DNA of 64,000 nt from DASSUW01 sp963844405. Its GTDB lineage: Bacteria > Actinomycetota > Thermoleophilia > Solirubrobacterales > Solirubrobacteraceae. Below the pieces are notes generated by a model. The model did not search any database. It was given only the letters and a program-made list of their open reading frames with translations, and was not told where the DNA came from. The stretch spans positions 248,001-312,000 of the forward strand of contig CAWJNZ010000003.1 of NCBI GenBank assembly GCA_963844405.1. The letters run 5' to 3'. The position numbers and the translations under genes are program-made. Shown here piece after piece: positions 58,527 to 64,000 of the stretch; the first letter of the stretch is position 1, and each line of letters opens with the position of its first letter.

Positions 58527-61149
58527 GCGCGTCGGCGGAGAGCCGCACGCGCTCGAGGAACGACCGCCGATGGGCGGGGTCGCGCAGCGACTCCGCTTTC
58601 GCGCGCACGATGCCCGCCGCCTCCTCGGCGGACCCCGCGGCGGCGTCCGAGCCCGCGGCCGACAGCACGCGGGCGTGGGTGACCAGGATCTCCTCGCTGC
58701 GCGTGGCCGGGACCGCGCCGCCGCGGCTGCGCAGCTCCTCGACGGCACGGGTGCTGAAGCCCACCGCGTCGTCGATCCGCTGCTCGGCCAGCGCGACCCG
58801 CGCGCGCAGCGACAGCCCGGCGATCTCGCTGCGCGCCCAGCCGAAGCTGGCGCTGCCGGCCAGCGTCCGCTCCGCCTCGCGCAGCGCCTCGGGCGTGCCC
58901 TCGGCGACGAGCAGCTCGGCCCAGTGCGTCTCGACGAGCGGCATCACGCCCTTGTAGCCGGAGGCCGCGGTCTCCTCCCGCGCGCGCTCGAGCTCGTCGC
59001 GGGCCTGATCGAGCCGCGGCGGCTCCCACTCGACGTACGTGTGGCCGAGGAAGGCGTTCAGGTAGCCGCGCAGCCCCAGGCTCACCGTCTGGTCGGCGAA
59101 GAGGGCGATGGCTTCGCGCAGCGTCGCCTCCGCCGCCTCGTAGAGCCCGATAGCCGTGTAGACCTGGGCGAGGAACGCCATCGCCCACGCGGCTTCGTAG
59201 CGGTGGCGCGACCGGCGCAGGGCATCGGAGGCGGGCACCAGCCGGTCGAGCGCCTCGCCGTAGCGGCCGAGGTCGAAGGCGGCGACGCCCATGCGCATCT
59301 GCAGGCGGTGGCGCTCGAACGCGAGCGCCGCCTCGTCGAGCGACGCCTGCTCCAGCACCGGCTCGGCCTGCTCGTGCAGCTCCCACCCCTCCTGGAGGTC
59401 GACGCTGTCGACCTGGTGGGCGAGATGGATGAGGATCGCGAACTCGCCGGCGCGGTCGCCGGCGACGCGGGCGAGCTCGAGCGCCTCGCGCAGCAGCGCG
59501 ATGCCCTCGGACAGGCCCTCGTACCCGATGCGTACGAGCCCGGCCGCGAAGCGCGTGTTCGCGCGCAGGGCGGGGTCGCCCGTGGCGTCCGCGGCCTGGA
59601 TGCCCTCGTCGGCGATCCGCAGGACGAGCCCGACGTCGAGACCCACCGGCTGGGCACGCCAGCGCGGCTCGCCGCCGAGCAGGACGAGCACGATCGCGCG
59701 CGCAAGCAGGCGCTGGCCCTCCGGGTCGGCGGTGCGGCGCAGCAGCCTGACCGCTCGCTCGGCGACCTCCGCTGTCTCGCGATCGGCGCCCTCGGCGAAC
59801 GTCGACTCCGCCACCTGCACGAGCCGCCGCCCTGTCGCGATGTCGTCGCCCGCCTGCTCGTAGTGGCGCGCGATCTCCAGCAGCGCGTGCCGCGGCGGCG
59901 GGTCGTCGCCGGCGATCAGCGCCTCGAGCGCCTCGGCCACGGCGCGGTGCCGCCGCCGCCGCTCGTACGCGCTCCGGCGGTAGCGGCCGTACAGCAGCTC
60001 CTGGAGCACGCCGGGGTCGAACGTGTAGAGGTTCGAGCGGTCGCTCCACCAGTCCTCGGCGCTCTCGAGGCTGATCATCCGCCGCCGCTGCTCGAGCCGG
60101 TCGAGGCGGTCGAGGATCTCGTCCTCCTCGCGGTCGAGCAGCTTCACGAGCACGGTCGAGAGGAAGCGCCGGCCCTGGACCGCGCCGGACTCGAGCAGCG
60201 CCCGCTCCTCCTCGTCGAGGTCGGCGACGCGCGGGCGCAGGAGCTCGAACAGGGTCTCCGGCGTCTCCGCCGTCGCCAGGGCGGCGCCGTCGAGCTGCCA
60301 GCCGTCGCCGGCCTGCCGCAGCACGCCCTGCTGCTCGAGCGTGAGGAGGTACTGGTGCAGGAAGAGCGGGTTGCCGTCGGTGCGCTCGAGCAGCCACGTG
60401 GCGAAGTCCGGCGCCGGCTCGGCGCCATAGCGGTCGCGCACCACGGCCGCGACCGCCTCGAGGCCGAAGTTGCCGAGCGTCATGCGGCGCACGCCGGGAT
60501 GGCTCAGCAGCCCCGACCGCACGCGCGCCAGCGGATGGCGGTCCTCGACCAGCTCGTCGTCGTACGCGACGAGCAGGAGCATCCGGTCGCGGTCGACGTG
60601 CTCGCCGAGCCGCGCGATCACCTCGGTCGACGGGGCGTCGATCCACTGGGCGTCGCGCACCGTGACCACGAGCGGGATCTCGTCGGCGATCCGCTCGAGC
60701 GCGATCGCGACGTCCGACGCCAGCTGCGCCTGCTGCGCCTCGTGGTCGCCGCCGAGCGCGTACACCCCGACGTCGGCCGCCGCCTTGAGGCCGAGCGCCG
60801 CGAGCTTGCCGATCACCGGGATCAGCTCGACGAGCGGGGGTGCGACCCGGCCGACGATCTCCAGCACGCGCTTCGCCCGGTCCCCGCGCCGCTCGCGGCT
60901 GGTCAGCGCGCGCAGCACCTCGCCGAAGGGGCCGAGCGGGTTGCCGACGCTCGTCTCGTAGCAGACGACCGACACGACCTCGAGCTCCGGGCCTTGGAGC
61001 GAGTCGGCCAGCGCCCGGATCAGCGAGGACTTGCCGCTGCCGTTGCGGCCGCCGAGGAAGACGACCGAGCCGCGGCGCGCGGCCGCCTCGCGCGCGGCGC
61101 CGACCAGCTCCTCGTACTCGCGCTCGCGTCCGATCGGCGCCGCTGCCAC
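58498..61149 (-). CDS. STAND/AAA ATPase with TPR tail, no DNA-binding domain
   Basis: 883 residues. The N-terminal ATPase has IGREREYEEL, Walker A GGRNGSGKSSL (about 33-43) and sensor regions LVVTVRDAQWIDAPS (Walker B degenerate: RDAQW instead of DDAQW) and DGNPLFLHQYL; about 420-870 is TPR-like. Unlike the BTAD and LuxR-type relatives it has neither an N-terminal nor a C-terminal helix-turn-helix. It follows pspAB by 34 nt in the htpX-pspAB transcript, which suggests a sensor or scaffold role in the envelope-stress system (inference). Confidence 0.85.
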   Translation of the reverse strand: MAAAPIGREREYEELVGAAREAAARRGSVVFLGGRNGSGKSSLIRALADSLQGPELEVVSVVCYETSVGNPLGPFGEVLRALTSRERRGDRAKRVLEIVGRVAPPLVELIPVIGKLAALGLKAAADVGVYALGGDHEAQQAQLASDVAIALERIADEIPLVVTVRDAQWIDAPSTEVIARLGEHVDRDRMLLLVAYDDELVEDRHPLARVRSGLLSHPGVRRMTLGNFGLEAVAAVVRDRYGAEPAPDFATWLLERTDGNPLFLHQYLLTLEQQGVLRQAGDGWQLDGAALATAETPETLFELLRPRVADLDEEERALLESGAVQGRRFLSTVLVKLLDREEDEILDRLDRLEQRRRMISLESAEDWWSDRSNLYTFDPGVLQELLYGRYRRSAYERRRRHRAVAEALEALIAGDDPPPRHALLEIARHYEQAGDDIATGRRLVQVAESTFAEGADRETAEVAERAVRLLRRTADPEGQRLLARAIVLVLLGGEPRWRAQPVGLDVGLVLRIADEGIQAADATGDPALRANTRFAAGLVRIGYEGLSEGIALLREALELARVAGDRAGEFAILIHLAHQVDSVDLQEGWELHEQAEPVLEQASLDEAALAFERHRLQMRMGVAAFDLGRYGEALDRLVPASDALRRSRHRYEAAWAMAFLAQVYTAIGLYEAAEATLREAIALFADQTVSLGLRGYLNAFLGHTYVEWEPPRLDQARDELERAREETAASGYKGVMPLVETHWAELLVAEGTPEALREAERTLAGSASFGWARSEIAGLSLRARVALAEQRIDDAVGFSTRAVEELRSRGGAVPATRSEEILVTHARVLSAAGSDAAAGSAEEAAGIVRAKAESLRDPAHRRSFLERVRLSADALSLESSLRR

Positions 61150-61183
61150 GCGATACGTCTACCAGCAGCGGCGGCCGACGGCG

Positions 61184-61756
61184 CTAGATGGGGATGCCCC
61201 AGAGGGGGAACCAGCGGTCGAGCTCCGGCTCGACCGGCAGGTCGGCGCCGATCTGCGCCTTCAACCGCAGCTCGCGCTCGTTGTCGCGCTGCTGCTCGCC
61301 GGCGGCGGGGACGAACGGGTAGAACGCGCCGCGCTTGTAGTTGTAGATCCAGTAGACCGGCTTGTCCTTCTCGTCGCGGAACGGGAAGACGGCGGCCAGC
61401 ACGCGGTCGCCGTACCCGCCGCCCTGGATCTCCTGCGAGACGGCGTTGACGCCGACCACGAGGTCCTCGAAGTCGGGGTCGCCGATGACCATCCAGCGGT
61501 AGCCGTGCTCGTCGTCGGTGCTCTCGACGGTGCCGTCGTTCTCGCCGCCGGTGCTGCGGACGATCTCCTCCATGTCGCGCACCAGCTGCTCGAAGTCGGC
61601 GGTGGCGAGCGGCTGGAAGACGATCGCGGCCTTGCCGGTGGTGCGCATGCCGAGCTCCATCTCGAGCTTGACGTACGCCGTCGCCATCGCGAACAGGCGG
61701 TCGGGCGCGGGCTGCTTGAGCTCGCGCTTGCCGCGGAGGACGTCGAGGAAGCCCAC
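61184..61756 (-). CDS. PspA-associated protein PspAB
   Basis: 190 residues. GFLDVLRGKRELKQPAPDRLFAMATAYVKLE and the C-terminal VLAAVFPFRDEKDKPVYWIYNYKRGAFYPFVP match PspAB, a family found beside htpX in actinobacterial Psp systems. No signal or membrane helix. ATG lies 3 nt after the htpX stop, so they are co-translated. Confidence 0.87.
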   Translation of the reverse strand: MGFLDVLRGKRELKQPAPDRLFAMATAYVKLEMELGMRTTGKAAIVFQPLATADFEQLVRDMEEIVRSTGGENDGTVESTDDEHGYRWMVIGDPDFEDLVVGVNAVSQEIQGGGYGDRVLAAVFPFRDEKDKPVYWIYNYKRGAFYPFVPAAGEQQRDNERELRLKAQIGADLPVEPELDRWFPLWGIPI

Positions 61757-61759
61757 GGG

Positions 61760-62665
61760 CTACGCCGCGACCTGGCCCTGGAGCTGCGCCTCCAGCCGCA
61801 TGAGCGCCGCGATCCGCTTCTCCATCGGCGGGTGCGTGGCGAACAGGCCGGAGACCGAGCCCTTGGCGGCCGGGAAGATGAAGAAGGCCTGGAGCTCGCC
61901 GGCGGCGCGCAGGTCCTTCTGCGGGATCTGGTGCATGCCGCTGGAGATCTTCTGCAGCGCCGAGGCCAGCGCGCTCGGGCGGCCGGTGATGATCGCCGCC
62001 CCGCGGTCGGCCGCGAACTCGCGGTAGCGCGAGAGCGCCTGCATGAGCAGGAAGGAGACCACGTAGACCACGAGCGAGACGAGCAGCAGGACCATGAAGC
62101 TCGGGTTGTCGTCGTCGTCGCCGTACGAGCCGCCGCCGCCGAAGAAGAAGCCGAACTGGACGATGTAGGCGGCGATCGTGGCGAAGAAGCCGGCCAGCGT
62201 CATCACCAGCACGTCGCGGTTGGCGACGTGGGTGAGCTCGTGCGCCATCACGCCCTCGAGCTCGGCCGGGCTGAGCAGCTCCATGATGCCGGTGGTGGCG
62301 CACACGGTCGCCGACTTGGGCGAGCGGCCGAGCGCGAACGCGTTCGGCATGCGCGTGTTGGCCACGGCCACCTTCGGCTTCGGCAGGTCGGCCTGCACGC
62401 ACAGGCGCTCGACCATGGCGTGCAGCTGCGGCGCCTCCTGGGGGGTGACGACGCGCGCGCCCATGGCGGCGAGGGCCAGCTTGTCGGAGGCGAAGAGGTT
62501 CAGCGCGGCGAGGCCGCCGGCGATGATGGCCACGGTGACGCCGTTCGTGCCGACGGCGAGCAGCGTGACGACGAGGGCGACGTAGACGAGCCCGAGCAGG
62601 AACATCGTCACCGTCATCCGGACCTGCAGTCCGGTGTCCTTGCCAAATGAGGTGGGTCTGGGCAT
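61760..62665 (-). CDS. htpX: HtpX zinc metalloprotease
   Basis: 301 residues. Four hydrophobic segments, the zinc motif HELTH in VMAHELTHVANRDVL (about 142) and the downstream Glu ligand in SRYREFAADRGAAI. Degrades misfolded membrane proteins in the cytoplasmic membrane. First gene of htpX-pspAB-STAND. TACCAT on the minus strand (62678-62683) lies 12 nt upstream of the ATG. Confidence 0.94.
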   Translation of the reverse strand: MPRPTSFGKDTGLQVRMTVTMFLLGLVYVALVVTLLAVGTNGVTVAIIAGGLAALNLFASDKLALAAMGARVVTPQEAPQLHAMVERLCVQADLPKPKVAVANTRMPNAFALGRSPKSATVCATTGIMELLSPAELEGVMAHELTHVANRDVLVMTLAGFFATIAAYIVQFGFFFGGGGSYGDDDDNPSFMVLLLVSLVVYVVSFLLMQALSRYREFAADRGAAIITGRPSALASALQKISSGMHQIPQKDLRAAGELQAFFIFPAAKGSVSGLFATHPPMEKRIAALMRLEAQLQGQVAA

Positions 62666-62734
62666 CTGTACCTACAGATGGTAAGAGACGCACGGGCTCC
62701 TTGATCAACTTATTAGCCCGCGCAAGCAGATCGA

Positions 62735-62762
62735 TTGCGTGCGCCGCGATCGCTGGTAGATT
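62735..62762 (+). promoter_or_regulatory. promoter of the M23 peptidase leader
   Basis: TTGCGT (62735-62740), a 16-nt spacer and TAGATT (62757-62762); predicted start about 62769, at the edge of the riboswitch. Confidence 0.5.
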
Positions 62763-62767
62763 GCCGC

Positions 62768-62890
62768 TCGCCGAGTCCACGGGGTGACCAGCCCGTGGAG
62801 CGGGGGAACCGAGGAACGTTCTGGGGCGAATCGCGGCCTGCTGGCCGCGTAGCGCACGTTCGCGAGCCCGTCAGCTAACCCCGCAGGCAC
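62768..62890 (+). promoter_or_regulatory. c-di-AMP riboswitch (ydaO/yuaA) upstream of M23 peptidase
   Basis: Same invariant blocks as the copy at 56656: GGAGCGGGGGAACC, TCTGGGGCGAATC and CCGTCAGCTAACCCCGCAGGC, with first helix CCACGGG/CCCGTGG. Between riboswitch and gene is a hairpin CCTGCA-AGC-TGCAGG (around 62925-62940) that could be part of the expression platform. The leader is about 230 nt long; 62891-63002 contains no gene. Confidence 0.9.
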
Positions 62891-63002
62891 ACGGGGGAAA
62901 TGACGTCGCATATCCGGGGAAAAGCCCTGCAAGCTGCAGGATTCGTTGCACGCTCCATAACGAGGGGCCATGTGCTGGTGCCGTCGCGGGAGGGCGCCTA
63001 GC

Positions 63003-64000
63003 ATGGCGCGCCGCATGGCTCGTCGACTCAGCCTCCTCGTCCTGGTGGCGGCGCTCCCGCTCGCCCTGTGGGCGGTGCTCCCGCTCGGCTCCGCCGGCCA
63101 GAGCTCCGGCTCGCTGCAGCGCAAGATCGACCGCAAGCGCGCGCAGATCGAGCAGAAGAGGGGCCGCGAGCGCGTCCTCACCTCCGAGGTCAGCGCGTTC
63201 ACGCGCAAGATCGGCACGCTGCAGTCGGACATCACGGTGCTCTGGACCAAGCAGGTCCGCCTCGAGTCGGACCTCGAGGCCAAGCGCGCCGAGCTGGCCC
63301 AGATCCAGGCCGACCTGCGGCGCGAGCGCCTGCGCCTCGCGCGGCTGAAGCGGCGGCTCGCCGAGGCGCGCGTGGAGCTCGCCAACCGGCTCGTGCAGAT
63401 CTACAAGGAGGACTCGCCCGACGTGGTGACCGTCGTGCTCGAGGCCGACGGCTTCGCCGACCTGCTCGAGCGCACCGAGTTCCTCGAGCGGACGTCGGCC
63501 CAGGACGCGCGCATCATCGACCGCGTGCGCACGGCCAAGGTCGAGACGCAGGCGACCGCCGAGCGGCTCGACCGGCTCGAGAAGCGCGCCGAGGAGGTGG
63601 CGGCGGCGATCGAGGCCGAGGTCAACCAGGTGGTCGAGGTCAAGGGCCAGCTGGTGGCGCGCCGCGAGAGCTACGCGTCGGCGCGCGCGGGCAAGGCGCA
63701 GCTGCTGTCCAACACGCGCGCCAGCCGCCAGGAGCTCGAAGAGCACGTCGACTCGCTCCAGCGCGAGCAGGCGGCCGTGCTGGCGCGGCTGCGCAGCTCG
63801 TCGAACGTGGCCGGCCCGATCCGGCACGGCTCCGGGCAGCTGATCTGGCCCGCCAACGGCTCGATCTCGTCGCCGTTCGGCATGCGCTGGGGCCGGCTGC
63901 ACGCGGGCATCGACATGCCGCTGCCCGAGGGCACTCCGCTGCGCGCCGCCGACGGCGGCACGGTGGCGATCGCGGGCTGGGTCGGCGGCTACGGGAACTA
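63003..64000 (+). CDS. M23-family murein hydrolase activator (EnvC-like), 3' end cut by window edge
   Basis: At least 332 residues visible. A signal peptide (RRLSLLVLVAALPLALWAVLP) is followed by a long charged coiled coil (about 40-285, LQRKIDRKRAQIEQKRGRERV and further heptads) and the start of a LytM/M23 domain (NGSISSPFGMRWGRLHAGIDMPLPEGTPLRAADGG), including the first zinc His/Asp. EnvC/NlpD-like proteins of this layout cut peptidoglycan or activate amidases at division. ATG 63003 or 63015 may be the start. Controlled by the adjacent c-di-AMP riboswitch. Confidence 0.9.
   Translation, partial: MARRMARRLSLLVLVAALPLALWAVLPLGSAGQSSGSLQRKIDRKRAQIEQKRGRERVLTSEVSAFTRKIGTLQSDITVLWTKQVRLESDLEAKRAELAQIQADLRRERLRLARLKRRLAEARVELANRLVQIYKEDSPDVVTVVLEADGFADLLERTEFLERTSAQDARIIDRVRTAKVETQATAERLDRLEKRAEEVAAAIEAEVNQVVEVKGQLVARRESYASARAGKAQLLSNTRASRQELEEHVDSLQREQAAVLARLRSSSNVAGPIRHGSGQLIWPANGSISSPFGMRWGRLHAGIDMPLPEGTPLRAADGGTVAIAGWVGGYGN

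Noticed and set aside
1..64000. CRISPR arrays, insertion sequences, integrases, prophage genes or replication origin
   Set aside because: No regularly spaced repeats, transposase or integrase motifs, phage structural proteins, or dnaA-type origin structure were seen.

Overview
This is a gene-dense, very GC-rich chromosomal window of an actinobacterium. The gene set (DisA, CarD, a SigH-type sigma factor, NlpC/P60 and M23 cell-wall hydrolases behind c-di-AMP riboswitches, a PspA/PspAA/PspAB/HtpX envelope-stress set, BTAD regulators) and the house style of leaderless genes with TANNNT boxes suggest class Thermoleophilia (Solirubrobacterales-like). That placement is inference from gene content, not a phylogeny. 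No phage, CRISPR array or IS transposase was recognised.

Layout. 1-5284: a truncated secreted beta-lactamase-like protein, a cystathionine gamma-lyase/synthase-type enzyme and a large BTAD-ATPase-TPR regulator preceded by a SARP-type tandem repeat. 5292-5472: first copy of a ~180-bp palindromic dispersed element. 5533-20611: an old housekeeping block (radA, disA, carD, ispD, PHP phosphatase, ispF, cysS, rlmB, sigH) reminiscent of the Firmicutes radA-disA-ispD-ispF-cysS-rlmB-sigH order, interrupted by a 6.5-kb teneurin-like RHS/NHL gene that carries a one-base frameshift. 20620-24400: small membrane protein, HNH protein, LOG-family protein, TetR regulator, PAS-GAF-SpoIIE phosphatase. 24366-34035: nucleoside salvage and uptake: upp, a CYTH-cytidine deaminase fusion, punA, deoA, add, then a BMP-family lipoprotein with its ATPase and two permeases. 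34056-39625: lipoprotein, tRNA-Thr, third element copy, GAF-GGDEF-EAL-GAF protein and a PlsC-GpsA fusion. 39645-42719: two ECF sigma factors with membrane partners and a zinc-ribbon rhomboid protease. 42724-48998: corrinoid-binding protein, pterin dehydratase, CNNM/CorC-like protein, a candidate small RNA, divergent beta-oxidation genes around a palindromic operator, Bax-inhibitor-like and FHA proteins. 49009-49192: second element copy. 49204-57382: xseBA, PP2C phosphatase, YiiX-like hydrolase, an rsgA without its zinc knuckle, methyltransferase operon, riboswitch and frameshifted NlpC/P60. 57481-62665: pspA-pspAA converging on htpX-pspAB-STAND ATPase. 62735-64000: second c-di-AMP riboswitch and a truncated M23 peptidase.

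How parts may work together. DisA makes c-di-AMP and both riboswitches in the window sense c-di-AMP upstream of peptidoglycan hydrolases, so synthase and targets lie within 50 kb. Nucleosides imported by the BMP-ABC system feed directly into the co-transcribed deaminases and phosphorylases. Several divergent gene pairs appear to share symmetrical -10 boxes (TANNNTA). Two coding sequences (RHS and NlpC/P60) are broken by a single extra base and rlmB lacks a usual start codon, so residual sequencing error must be considered before calling any of them a pseudogene.
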